The notes under the pieces are model-generated. The model was given only the letters and a program-made list of their open reading frames with translations. It did not search any database and was not told where the DNA came from. Position numbers and translations under genes: made by a program. Below, in pieces: positions 1-11,730 of a DNA stretch of 64,000 nucleotides (the stretch's first letter is position 1; each line of letters begins with the position of its first letter). The DNA is taken from positions 1,190,699 through 1,254,698 of the forward strand of contig NC_030998.1 in the NCBI RefSeq assembly GCF_000149955.1, read 5' to 3'. The stretch comes from Fusarium oxysporum f. sp. lycopersici 4287 (taxonomy: Eukaryota; Ascomycota; Sordariomycetes; Hypocreales; Nectriaceae).

Positions 1-103
1 AGGTGGAGAAGTCGGTGGTGGTAGGTCCAGGAGTAGACTGGGCGAGGCCAGTCGAGCTCAAGGCCATGGTCAAAAGACCAGAGAAACCGAGGGAGTATCT
101 CAT
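1..103 (-). CDS. Secreted protein, N-terminal fragment
   Basis: Only the first 34 codons lie in the window; the gene runs off the left edge. The protein begins MRYSLGFSGLLTMALSSTGL and continues into a Ser/Thr/Pro-rich stretch (AQSTPGPTTTDFST). A basic residue, a hydrophobic core and an Ala-X-Ala-like end make this a typical secretion signal with cleavage near Leu-Ala-Gln. A second in-frame ATG at 67 would remove half of the signal, so the start at 103 is preferred. The function cannot be told from so short a piece; a cell-wall or extracellular enzyme with a Ser/Thr-rich linker would fit. Confidence 0.6.
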   Translation of the reverse strand, partial: MRYSLGFSGLLTMALSSTGLAQSTPGPTTTDFST

Positions 104-1512
104 CTTGAAAGATGGATATCAGAAAAGAGTGTGATTAAGTTGGATGTAAAACAGAAAACAAAAAGAGTGAATGTGAAACTGGGTTAGAAAAGAGTGGCAG
201 ACGCAACCGGCTGTGAAGGAGTGATGCTGGCTGAGCTGAAGAAGTTGATTTGGAGAGATGTCCACGGTCTTCTTATACTCAAATCTTACCTCAGAACTTC
301 TCTCGGTGATCTTCAGTTTAGCTTCATTTAGAGCCACGATAGACTAGTTCGGAATCTGGGGAAGGGCCGCTGGAATTGGGGAAATTCGATATTTCCCCAG
401 ATTAGAGTGCCAGCCTGTCAAAGGCTTCAAGGGGTCAAAGATTTACCTCACGCGAGACACGTCCCTTGAGAATGTTTCAGATGCATATTTGATAGGTTTC
501 ATCAGATGACCTCGTATTCGAGCGAAAAATGCTGCAGTGCCAAGAAGGCATTGAAGGGAGATCATGTTGTTGCCGGCTTGGCGAGCAGAAGTTTTGGTGT
601 TTGTCTGAACCACACATTGCATACACAATAACATGCCCAGACGTTCTCGTTCAATTCTTTCTTGGCTTAGAAATCACCGAGAGGCTCCGCTATCATTACA
701 ATTGAGTTAAAGTCGGGGGCAAGTGTCGGCTCATGAGCTGAAGGGGTAGTGAACACAATGTCTCGGGCCCTCGGTTTAGTCACAGCCTTCCCTGAACAAT
801 TGCCCAATCACGGCTTTTGAACCATTAAAACCTCATTTCTGGGGTGGAATCTGACTTGCCGACGGCCGATGCCCAGACTACTTGGCTCGCAGGCTGAAGC
901 AATCCAACGTATAGGCTTTCTTTAAGCATGAACCAAGATTCCTAGACCCCTTTCACATAAACGAGAACCATAATAGGGCGGACTGAGACCCAGCCATCTA
1001 ATTTCAATATCAGTTGACTTTGAGATGTTGTTTCTTTGCGAGAACGGATCGTCAAAGCTTGTCTGATTTTTGGGGCAAATCGACTGAACCAGAAGCTCAA
1101 GTAATTAAAGAGCTGAAAGACAACGCACTCATGATTATCCAAAGGTCATATCAATCATAATATCAGGGTTCTAGACTGTTGACCGCCTGCCGACGTCCGG
1201 AACTCGCGCGGAAATTTGTGGCACTAGATTCATATCAAAAGGCCTCAGGTGATCCTTGAGAATGTTTCACTACCGCCCGAGTCTCGAAAATAAGCAACTA
1301 TGCATTTTTTTAACCTTGTATACCTTATCCGTCTAGCTTTGCATGCCAGCCTTAACGTAGAGATAACACGTTGCGCCACTAACTAGACGAGACCGACAGA
1401 TGCGCCAGACCGTGTCAGAGAAATGAGCATGAGTCGGAACATCGCGATCGGGTGACCAATTCATAGGGGTTGTGGAATGAGCGCTACTGTTTCGGGATTT
1501 GTTTTGGCATGA
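104..1512. other. Intergenic region, no gene seen
   Basis: This stretch contains the promoter of the secreted protein at the left edge and the 3' flank of the regulator that ends at 1513. Open frames are short, lack recognisable motifs and do not join through plausible introns. Confidence 0.5.
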
Positions 1513-2461
1513 CTAGGGTAGTATTGAGTCTGGTGTCATGAGTGTTGAGGCAAGATGGAGATCCATATCCCATTCTGATAGTCGCTTGCCGAACATGAGG
1601 TTGTAGAGGACATAGCGAACAAGATGGTTAAGCCCAAGCCGTTCAAGTCCACCTGCCTCTTCGACCATCTTCATGGCGCCCAGTACATGTTTTGCAGCGA
1701 CAAGATGATCTCCACAAGTAATCTACGTAGTCAGTAAGTTTTCTCGTGCTCTAGCGATGAACTCACCTCATCAAGCGCGAGAACCGTGGTCATTGCAACC
1801 GCATTCCGACGCGACGAAAGTCCCCGTGATGAAAGTCCTTTCCGAAGGCTTTGTAAATAGTACTGCTTGTACTGAATGGCCATCAATGCGTACTCATCGC
1901 GGAGCTCAACTTGAGCCAAGTATCGACATGCCGCAAGGAGACAGCCTCGTAGAAGAACCTGATCAGTAGAAACGAAGAATATCCAGTTGCTTCTGATTTC
2001 AGCTGCTTGTTCTGCAATGTCCATGATTATAGGGCAATGTGCAATTTGGGAAGGCAAGACAGTTTGAAGATCTACGCTGTGATGGTTAGAAAATGCTACC
2101 CTACGCCAATCATGCGAAGCTCACATTGACTAAAGATAGAGTGCTCAAATGTCGAGAGGGATTTAATAAAATAAATTATGTTACTTGGTTGAAAATCGCC
2201 AGGTAATGTGAAAGGCACAGATGTTGATTTCTGCAGTACGCTGGTCGATGGTATGGTAAGTTTTGGAGATAGATTGGATGGTTCATCATGGCCATTTGCA
2301 GGGTTCAATTCGGGAGTCTGCTGCCTCTTTTGGTCATGGTAGTCCACCATTCTTTGTTTCCGTGTCCGTGCATGGGCGACGCGAGCTGCGTGAGAGTGAG
2401 CCTTTCGCGTCGTCTTGGCTGACGCAGGTTGCCCAGGATTGGTCACAGTAATGAATTGCAT
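1513..2461 (-). CDS. Fungal transcription-factor-like protein without a zinc cluster
   Basis: Three exons (2461-2125, 2071-1767, 1722-1513) give 283 residues. The N-terminus reads MQFITVTNPGQPASAKTTRK followed by a basic HSHAARVAHARTRKQR stretch. This matches the family of fungal proteins that start with a short F-x-x-V-T-x-P-G motif and an Arg/His-rich segment instead of a CX2CX6C zinc cluster, then carry a fungal-specific transcription factor domain. The middle (YALMAIQYKQYYLQSLRKGL) and the LALDE segment resemble the helical core of that domain. It is shorter than usual for such proteins (about 400-500 residues), so it may be a reduced copy. A role in gene regulation is inferred, and its targets are unknown. 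Confidence 0.7.
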
Positions 2462-2630
2462 ACTGAAAGAGATTGACACGCATAGTAAAACGATCGATAT
2501 CAATTATCGACCGTCTGTCACGATCAGAGATGCTTTTGAGCAATGCATTGATGATGCTGCTTAATAATTCACAACTTCATGCCAAGAAGTGCTCCTACTC
2601 TATTGAGCCTAGCTAGTCTAAGCAAGCTAA

Positions 2631-3716
2631 CTACATATGGTAAGAGACCTCATCCCCAACCTCTTCGTACACGGCGTTAAGAGCAGCAGCAACTTCTTCA
2701 GGCAACGGCCCCTCCTCAATCGTATCAACATTGCTCTCGAGCTGTTGGGGGCTAGATGCACCGATGATCAATCCATCGCCGTATTTCTTGTCGAGAATGC
2801 TGTGATGCGCCGTCCATCTGAGGGCTGCAGCATGCCCTCCGATGTCATGCTTGGCGAACACTTCAATGGCCTTGTCGACAGCTCCAAGAATGGATGGCTT
2901 GATGTAGAGCGAATTAGTGATGCTTCCTGATTTGTGCTACAAGATGTCAGTCATGTATTTGGAAGAAATTTCGCCCAGAATTTCTACTCACTGCCGTGTC
3001 AAATCGTCCATTTGGAGCAGGGCTTTTGTGGCTTCCAGAAAAGAGACCGCCAGCAGCAGGACTATAGGCATAAAACGCCATGCTATTCTTTCGAAGAATG
3101 GGGAACAGCTCTTTCTCGCCGGCGCGGACAAGTGCGTTATAGTGACCCTGATAAACAGCAGGCTTCACGAAACCTCTCTTTTCACAGATATCGATCACTT
3201 GTTGAACTTCATTGGCCCGGAAGTTGGAGATGCCCCAAGCTTTGATCTTACCATCTCTGTAGCCCTGGTCCAGAGCTTCGATGGCTGGCTCAACCGGATT
3301 GTTACGATCAGGTATGTGAAGATAATAGACATTGATCTGGTTGATCTTTAGAAGCTTGAGTGAGTTGTCGATATCATGAGTAATGTTCTCTTTGGTATGG
3401 CCCTTCACGAAATCTGCTTTGGTGTCAATGCCGAATCTCTCGCCTGCATTGACGGCCCCGAGACGAGGCTCAGAGCTGTAGGGAGCCTGGGGTGAATAGA
3501 CTGCAGCAGTGTCGAGCTGAGTGTAGCCTCGTCTGGCGAAGACATTGATGAAGGCATTGACTTCATCTGGAGTATCGTAGCGAGCCCAAGGGTCAGCTTC
3601 CTTGTCTCCGACCTGCATCGGTGTTCGATTAGTTTTAAGTCAAGCAAATACGTCCAACTACTCACGTTTGCGGCTCCAAGAATCAGCTTGAGAGGTGATT
3701 TTCCAGCGGAAGTCAT
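2631..3716 (-). CDS. Aldo/keto reductase (AKR7/aflatoxin-aldehyde-reductase type)
   Basis: Three exons (3716-3666, 3612-2992, 2936-2631) encode 325 residues, the usual length. The protein starts MTSAGKSPLKLILGAANVGD and contains the AKR active-site region (GYTQLDTAAVYSPQAP, with catalytic Asp and Tyr). It also has the central YLHIPDRNNPVEPAIEAL and GISNF motifs and, near the C-terminus, the NADP-binding GLIIGASSPQQLESNV. The family reduces aldehydes and ketones with NADPH in the cytosol, and the closest type handles dialdehydes. A TATA-like sequence lies about 95 bases upstream (near 3810). It is followed on the same strand by a short-chain dehydrogenase, so the two may share a detoxifying or specialised-metabolic role (inferred). 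Confidence 0.9.
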
Positions 3717-4149
3717 GATGTCTTGCTTTGGAAGTGAAGGTGAGTATAAGTTATAAGATGTGAATGATTGAATGAAGAACTGAAGACTATTATAGTAATC
3801 CTGTTGGATTTATATACTGCTTGAAAGTAAATATCTTGCTACAAGACTTCAATGTCGTAAATCTGCCAAGAAGTGCTGTTGCCAATTACGGAAAGCGTCA
3901 GAACGAGCTTCTGGCCGTGTTGACTTCGCCAAGACATGCAGTTTCCCATTGGGGAATGTGCTGAAGCCTCATGTCTAGCACTCAGCTTCGATATGGCGGA
4001 GGAAACGACCGAAGATGCATTTGTAATGCGGACTTTGAGCGGATTGCATTATAAATCATTCTGTAGGTGCAAGAATACGGGACTTGAGGCTGTAAATGGC
4101 ATTTGTTGCGTCAATATCTAGAAATCAGGTGACAGGTCTAAGGTGACAC
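3717..4149. promoter_or_regulatory. Promoter region of the aldo/keto reductase
   Basis: 433 bases between two minus-strand genes. It holds a TATA-like stretch near 3808-3816 for the reductase and the 3' flank of the dehydrogenase. No other gene was seen. Confidence 0.4.
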
Positions 4150-5068
4150 CTAAGCTACATAGTTGGCCTCCATCCAGCCACCATCAACATATATCTCCTG
4201 CTTTGTCATGAATCTACTCTCATCTCCCAACAAGAAAGCGATGGAGGCAGCTATCTCCTCCGGCTTGGAGTAGCGCTTGATGATTGACGTCAAGTGATCG
4301 CCCTCCGTCATCGTCCATGTACCTGCACCTTTGGGCAAGTGTAGAGGCTGACGGATCATATCGGTATCAATACATCCTCTGTATCATAGTGAGTGCTGAT
4401 CTCTAGCAAGTTAAGGAATACTTACGGGCATAGAAGGTTGACTCTGATGGGGTTCTTGGGATACTTGGCACCACCTTCATATGCAGCTGATTGACTCAAG
4501 CCGCGGATAGCATTCTTTGAGGCTGCGTATGCTCCCATATTTCCAGAAGCATACTTGACCTGTTGACTGCCACAGTTGACGATGCTGCCTCCAGGTTTCA
4601 TGTTCTTCATCTCGTACTTGATACTGTTGAAGGTGCCGATGACATTCACATCGAGAACCTCCTTCAACTCTTCGAGTTCAAGGTCTTCAATGGGGTGAAT
4701 ACTTTTGTTCATCTTGGCTATCAAATGGGTTAGCATGTGTCCTCCACGAGGTATCGGGAGCTAATCGTCCCACCTGCAACATTTGCAGCACCGTCCAACT
4801 CTCCCCACTTGGCAACGGTCCCTTCAATCCATGCTTTGACATCATCAGGGTTCCTGACATCTGTGGGAAAATAGATGACCCGATCCTTGACATCAGGGAT
4901 ATCCTGCTCAATACCAGCAATGGCTTTCTTCAAATTCTCCTCCGAAGTAGCAGCCATGGAAACCTTGGCTCCACGTACCAAAAGGTACCGTGAGAGGGCC
5001 AGGCCTGTCCCGCGACTAGCACCAGAGACAACGATGACCTTGTCTTGAAAAGGGTACGGGTTTGCCAT
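4150..5068 (-). CDS. Short-chain dehydrogenase/reductase (classical SDR)
   Basis: Three exons (5068-4774, 4717-4426, 4378-4150) encode 271 residues. The Rossmann motif appears as VVSGASRGTGLALSRYL (TGxxxGxG type, first Thr replaced by Ser). The catalytic part is NCGSQQ followed by YAASKNAIRG, which supplies Ser, Tyr and Lys. The NNAG-like segment reads DGAANVAG, and the C-terminus (FMTKQEIYVDGGWMEANYVA) is typical of the 3-oxoacyl-ACP reductase/glucose dehydrogenase branch. It is expected to be an NAD(P)H-dependent oxidoreductase in the cytosol; the substrate cannot be read from sequence. The introns are short and canonical. Confidence 0.9.
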
Positions 5069-7054
5069 TTTTAGAGTCGCAAAAAGAAAAACCGATATTA
5101 AAAATGCAACCTGTAAGAGAATGGAGTATCGGCTGCCGCTGTTGACTGGGTAGATTATATAGGAGACTCCAGATGCTTCTCAAGCAAGCCAAGCTTTGAG
5201 TGGTCCTAGAGGGGGATTGAGTGATACACAACGACCAGGAACAGAAAACGCTGCTAATACCTTGGTATGGAGCACTTAAAATGGAGCTTCTTGAGTCGTA
5301 GGGGATGGTCTACAGGGAAGCTACTGAGTCGCTGCGTTATCTCTTTCCCCAAGCGCCCGATAGGACGGAAGCGATCATCACATAGTGTTGCATCGTCTAA
5401 TGATCCCGTAGTAAAACCGTTTCAAAAAGGGGGACCTGCCTTGGTACTGGGTCTTGATCCCTACAGCAGAACCGGTTGAGTTACATTGTGTAGGCGAGAA
5501 ATCTGAGCATTGCAGGGAACGGCTCGAAGGATTGAACAACTCATGCATCTTGACCAATCCTAATTCTGCATGACGTGGGTCTGCAAAAGGGGAAACAAGG
5601 CTCTTAACCTCTCTTTTCTTTTTCCTCTTGAGTTTGTTCAAAGGCGGCAAACGAAACCTACACGAGATGGTTATTACCATTAGCGTCAACGGGAGGCAAC
5701 GGCTTGCTTAACCTCCACCGGTCCGGTCCGTGTTTCTCATTTCTAGTGCTGCTTCTGAGGAGTTTAGCAACAGAGCGAAAATAAGATTTGTGGGTTTACG
5801 TGGATCTCATGACAAGGATCAGATCCTTATTCCAGGATGTGGAGCCTGTTGTTTTCTCTTTTTACATGATTTTCTACGAAAGATACAGGGGTGAGGAGAG
5901 GTCGTTCCGGGCGAATGAGAAAAGAGAAAGAAGGTCAGATCACTAGACGGTGAAGGCGACAAAAGAAAGTAAAAGTGACATATCGTCAAAACACAGTGGG
6001 ACTGCAGAAGCTGAAAAACTGGTACAAGACGTCGTTGATGAGGAGGCCCGAGTGAAAAATCCCAACGGAGCTTGGTAATCGTTGCAATATGCTGTGGTGT
6101 TGTGCTGGATAGGTATTGCTGAGTACGATGCCGCAGCCCCCTTTACAGATCAAGATGTTCTGTCCCAGCCCAGTGGCCTGGATACGCAAGGGATTTCAGC
6201 CCTGTTGTTCCTGAAGCAGGCCCCATATATAATAACGGATAACAAGCACGCTACAGAAGTGATCTGCAGCCGTCAGATGATGTTTGCGAAAATCATGGGC
6301 CAGCATTGTCTCAACGCTGGTCAACGGCCTTGGCTCGTTGCAAGGAACGTATCATCATGATTTACAGCTCATTGCCCGAAATCCTACCAATCCAGCGGCC
6401 TAGCATACTGTCCAAATGGATATTCGTAGGTCACGCATTTGTTGTTAATGTGGATCTCGCATCAGACAAAGCAAAACCACTTGGTCGAAACCGCCAATGC
6501 CGAGCTGATTCCCCTGAAGACCGTTGCAATTAGCCCACTTTCCTTTCCTTATCAAGCGAGTCGCATCGCTGGACATGGAGAGCTTAACGAAGAAAAAGGA
6601 CTAATATGTTGGCTGGACGTTTCTCAGGGCAAAAGTGCCAAATCTTGAGCGCGGAGGGCCTTGCCTCACTCTTCGCTGGCCTTGAACTGTAGGTCATACT
6701 GGCAAGTGAGGCGCCCGAGTTTTCAACAAGTTCCTAAGGTCTGGCATAAAATCCTTTACCAGGCCCCCAGTACTGACATCGGTCTTGTTGCCTCGGGTGC
6801 GTAACGGGAAGATCATCCTTGATGAACAGTAGTGGAGCCGTTGCAGATGAAAAAGAAAGCTCCTGACAACGTCCGCCGTTGAAACAGAATAAGGAATAAG
6901 CTTGCAGATCTCACGATTTCCCATTAGATTAACTTTCAATCATCTCCCGGCTGAAGATTGTTGGTTCAACTCTGAATTCGTGGCCCTTCCCTCCCTGATT
7001 TGACCCCTTCTGCTACGCTCAACCGATACTGTTGCGGCCGAGTCGCAAACCACC
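5069..7054. other. Long intergenic region between divergent genes
   Basis: About 2 kb separates the SDR (minus) from the membrane protein (plus) and must hold both promoters. All open frames are short, show no family resemblance and do not splice together. No tRNA or repeat was recognised. Confidence 0.45.
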
Positions 7055-8467
7055 ATGGCTGAGGAGGTGTATATGATGGAGCCGCCCAAGGGGCAGGACA
7101 GATGGGAAGCTGGAAGTGCTGCGACTATACAGATCATTTTGGGTGCTTGTCTGTTTACGCTTGGAACGGTTGTTTATGGACTCCGGATCTTGACCAGAGT
7201 GCGGCTGCTCAAGAACCCTCTTCGTCTTGACGACTGTGCGTTTCTACTTTCAGATCTAGGGTTCAATAGAGCTAACCTCATACTCAGTCCTCACTGGCGC
7301 TTCGCTTATAGCATGTTGGGTTTTTTATGCATGCACCATGGGCAGTAAGTCGTCCCATTCCTGTTAGCTCAGACATACTGACAAAGACAGTGGTTGCCCA
7401 GGGAGGCTGTGCTACAAACTTCTGGCAGGTCACTCAATCGCAGTACGAATCATTGCTCAAGGTACGTTTCTGAACTCGCTTCTTCGTCTTCGAGATGGCT
7501 AACGTCTTGCAGTGGACCATCCCCGTCAACATCTTTTACATGCTGTCCTCCGATCTCGCCAAAATCTCTCTTCTCTTCTTTTATCTCCGCCTCTCACCCG
7601 AGCGAACCTTCCGCATCGTCATCTATGTCCTGATCAGCCTCTTCGGTCTCTATGCCCTCATCTATGCTATGATTAGTCTCTTTGGCTGCCAACCCATCAA
7701 GGCTTCGTGGGACCTTGCCGCCCAAGCGACGGGCAAATGTGTGGACAAGTTCGGCTTCTTCTTGGCTGCGTCGGTTGCCAACGTAGTCATGGATTTGGTC
7801 ATCTTGCTACTTCCGCTGCGGATTGTCATCCCGTTACAGATTCCACGACGTCAGAAAATGTCACTTTTGTTTCTGTTCACTACTGGTGGCTTGTGAGTAA
7901 TTATTCCTACAGCGCACAATTGTCGTACTGACGTCCCCCAGCGTCATCATCGTTGCTATCTACAACTGCGTTCTCACCGTCAAGCTATTCAGCAGCCCCA
8001 ACTATACCTGGGGCCTCGCATATGAGCTTTGCTGGATGTATGCTGAATTGACTGGCTGTGTTATATGCGCATCCGCCAGCTCCCTCAAGCCATTCTTCAA
8101 GCGAATCCTACCCGGCATCTTCAGTAGTCACGGTGCCAGCTACGGTGGACCATCTGGAGCAACAGGCGGGTCCAATGCCATCAAGAGCCGAAGACAGCTG
8201 AGTCGCAAGCAAGTCGATGCAATCGAACTCCAATCTGGAGATGACTCCGAGTCAGGAAGAAAGATCACCGATGACGATGAAGCTACGCTCTGGCCCAAGC
8301 CACAGCAAAGCTTCGACAACGGCAACCACCAAGTTTTGGTCACTGCACCAGGAGTAGGTTCTGGTGTTGCTGGTTCACGCAGGAGCAACTCTCATTACCA
8401 CAGAAACGGCAAACCTGATGGTATCGAGATTATTTCAACAACAGAGGTTATGTACAGTCCTAGGTAG
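7055..8467 (+). CDS. Rhodopsin-domain (SAT4-type) integral membrane protein
   Basis: Five exons (7055-7235, 7288-7344, 7391-7461, 7513-7892, 7942-8467) encode 404 residues. After a short N-terminus come seven hydrophobic segments, starting with TIQIILGACLFTLGTVVYGL. The family hallmarks follow: RLDD after helix 1, Cys in QGGCATNFWQVTQ, YMLSSDLAKISLLFFYLRL, FGCQPIKASWD and a KCVD loop, and helix 6 in VVMDLVILLLPLRIV. The C-terminal 130 residues are hydrophilic and Ser/Gly/Asn-rich, predicted cytoplasmic. Members of this large Pezizomycotina family are plasma-membrane proteins resembling GPCRs. No CFEM domain is present. The ligand and role are unknown. Confidence 0.88.
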
Positions 8468-8602
8468 AATACTATATTTCCTTTGGTCGCAAATAGAGTC
8501 TCATCGAGTAATTCCACTGAAAATGAACAAAATGCAAGTTGAGCGATCAATGACAGTCTATTAACTATGACAGGCTACGGTATGGGCGTGTACCCAAGAT
8601 AT

Positions 8603-11324
8603 CTAAAGGCCCTTCCAGAAGAAAGTCTTGGGCAGGGTAAAATCCGCGCGCGTAATCTCGTCCCTGGGATTTGAGCTGGAGGCAAGTATCACGGTGTACT
8701 TTCCGGCTTCAGCCTTCCACTTCGATGCCTCCTGGCACCAGAATGACAATGAATACTTATCAAGAGTAAGTTCAGCGGTCTTGGTCTCGTCGACATCCAA
8801 AGTGACCTTGGTAAATGCCTTCAACTCTCTGATTGGCCGTTGAAGAGAGCTGTCCGCGTGGTGGATGTATAGCTGCACAACTTCAGCACCCGCAAAGGCG
8901 CCCTTGTTGGCGATGTCGACCGTGACGCGCATCTGGTGATCAGCCGCTGGTGTGAACTCCTCAGGTACGCTGAGGTTCGAGTACTCGAACCTTGAGTACG
9001 AAAGACCATGACCGAAGTAGAAGAGAGGCTCTCGGTCAACCATCTCGTAGTATCGATGACCAATGAAGACACCCTCGCCATATACAATATCATAGTCCGC
9101 CTTAGAGAAGGTGAGGTACGCTGGCGTATGCTTGATGGATTTGGGAAATGTTAGTGAGAGCCTTCCGGAGGGATTGACCTTGCCAAAAAGGACATCAGCC
9201 ATGCCATGACCTGTCTCTTGGCCGCCAAACCAGGCGTGAAGAAGAGTCGCCGCTTGAGACTCCCAAGGCATCTCGATGGGCAACCCTGATTGCGTAATGA
9301 TAATCTGGGACGCGTCAGTCTAAGCATTTCGGCTAAACAAAGGTCAGCTTACAGCATCGGGGTTGGCCTCCAAGACAGCCGATATCAATTCGTCCACGCG
9401 ACCGGGAAGTCTCAGGTGCTTCCTGTCGCTGCCCTCATACTCGAAATCTGATGATAACCCAGTGATAACGATGGGGACATCAACCTTCTTGGCAAGTTCC
9501 ACGGCATCCTTGATACCCTGGTCTTCGTCGTAGAGCTCATAAACTCCAACGCGACCAGCGAGTGTTTGTGCAGTGCCAACGCCGCCCGAGAGGCTCTCAT
9601 TAACTTGGAGCACCTCGAGGTCAAGTACTTGGCCCTTCTCGAACTCGCCCTCATAGTACCTCTCCATGGACAGGCGGTTGAAGCAAGGGGTAGAGTCAGT
9701 TTTTGGAGGCTGGCTTGTCCACTGGTCGATAGCCTCCTTGCCGTCAATGATGAGCTTTCCCTTTCCAGAAGTGCTGAAGCCGAACTTGAGCTTTCCCGAC
9801 TCGTGGATAGTGTACTTGGCTTTCGCTCTGGCGTAAAATTTGGTTGGGAGTGTCGCGTGGTAGCTCTCTGGAACATCGACCAGCTGCTTCTCGGCTGTAG
9901 TTGAAACAAGGACCCTGGCATCGGGGTTCTCTTGCGGGTCATCTCCAAAGATCTCGACAGACCAGCCCTCAGAATCAGACCCTGGGGGTGTATGACCCTT
10001 AATGAGGGGACTAAATCGGAAGGCTGTTTGTAGTGTTAGCACGTATGTAGTGATGATGGCATAATGCGTGACTTACAATTGCAACCTGGAGTATATGTGA
10101 TATTCTCCTCTCCTACAACTTCCTTGATCGCCTCATATGGGGTAATGCCATAGTAAGGCTCAACCTCGGCACTTCCACCACCGCAAAGAGCAGGGTTCTT
10201 GACATGATCTCCAATCAGTCCGAACTTCAGGTTCTTCGGGTTCTTGATCGGTAGTTTTTGCTTGTTGTTCTTCAGTAGCACTACTGACTCAGCCACAAGC
10301 TGTCGAATCAGGGCTCGTTGTTCTGGCGTATCCGACTGAGGGGGCTTTCCTGATTCCTCACCCGCCTTGCACTTATTGACAAGGTTCAAGACATTCTCAA
10401 CAGCTGTATCGACTGTTGCTTTGGACACCTTTCGAGAGTTGATCGCAATGCTGAGGCGCTTTCCTCTCCAATCTGTCGGTCCAGGCATCTCGAGATCCAA
10501 GCCAGCATTGATAGCTTCGGATGTGCTGTACGTGCCGAACCAGTCACTCATAACAAGTCCCTTGAACCCCCACTCTTCACGTAGGATCTCCTTCATCAGC
10601 AGAGGATCCTCACTTACATGAATTCCGTTGATCTTGTTATAGGACGTCATGATCGTCCAGGGGTCTGATCCTCGAAGGGCGAGCTGGAAGGGTAGCATAT
10701 GAACTTCTCGGAGGGTGCGCTCGGTCATAACCACATTGTCCTCGATACTGTTGTCAGACTGATCGTGAGCTGCATAGTGCTTGACGCTTGTTGCAACACC
10801 TTGCTCTTGAACGCCATTGATGTAATGCGCGCCCAAAGTTCCGCTGAGAAAAGGGTCTTCGCCAAAAGCTTCAAAACCACGTCCGATCAAGGGTGAGCGC
10901 TGCAGGCAAAGTGTCGGTGCTAGCAAGACATGAACACCGCGGACCTTCGCTTCTTCACCAAGAAGACTTCCGATCTTATGGATGAGTTCAGTGTTGAAGG
11001 TAGCGCCCATTCCTGTAGCCGAGGGTAGCATTGGACTCGGCATCTAGCGGTCTGTTAGTTCATGCTACCCAGACATTGAGGGGTACTCACACGAGTGAAC
11101 GACCGCCGTCCTCGAATTCCATGAGGCCCATCTGAAGTCTAGCCTGTCAGTTTCATGGTTTTTTCCCATGCTTTATATCTCAGACTTACAATAAGCGCCG
11201 GAATTCCATGCTTCTCAAGACCGGTCATCCGAAACGATCCCTGGCCCGCCAGAAGCTCCACCTTCTCATCCAGCGTCAAGTTGCTCAACAGAGCTTCAAC
11301 ATCTACAAAATTTGCTTCGGCCAT
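8603..11324 (-). CDS. Beta-glucosidase, glycoside hydrolase family 3 with PA14 domain
   Basis: Five exons (11324-11190, 11138-11091, 11043-10077, 10023-9353, 9304-8603) encode 840 residues, the normal length for this class. It has the GH3 N-terminal barrel with the substrate-binding KHYAAHDQ and the nucleophile motif [10 protein letters not shown] (Asp). A PA14 insert follows (about residues 390-545, including [20 protein letters not shown]). Then come the GH3 C-terminal domain ([25 protein letters not shown]) and a fibronectin-III-like end. There is no signal peptide, so the enzyme is probably intracellular and hydrolyses beta-linked glucosides or cello-oligosaccharides taken up by the cell. 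The start chosen, [20 protein letters not shown], matches the family N-terminus. Confidence 0.93.
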
Positions 11325-11730
11325 GTTGATCGAGGTTTTCAACAAATGTATAATTATAATAGAAGAGATTCTCCATGGAATTGGGACAAATGCTGAGTTT
11401 TGTTGAATTGGTACTACCCAGCAGGATTTAGCCGTCGGCTGTTCGGGCCGCTAAAAATACCTGTCCCCTCACGTTGGATTGAGGTATTTGGTCTTTGGTG
11501 ACATCTTGGCATCACGATCGTCGGGGTGACTGTCAACCTCTGTTTTGTTTGGTGGAGACTCCGCTCCAAGTTAATAACCATGACAAAGTCTTTGTAATTG
11601 ACACTAGTTGCAAAGCTGGGGTAACTGGATGCTGACAGCTCGGCGGCTGGGTCCATGCTTCGGGAGCGCACGCTCAAATACCAAGTTGAAGGATCATACT
11701 CAACCCTACGCATACTGTACATGTTCTAAC

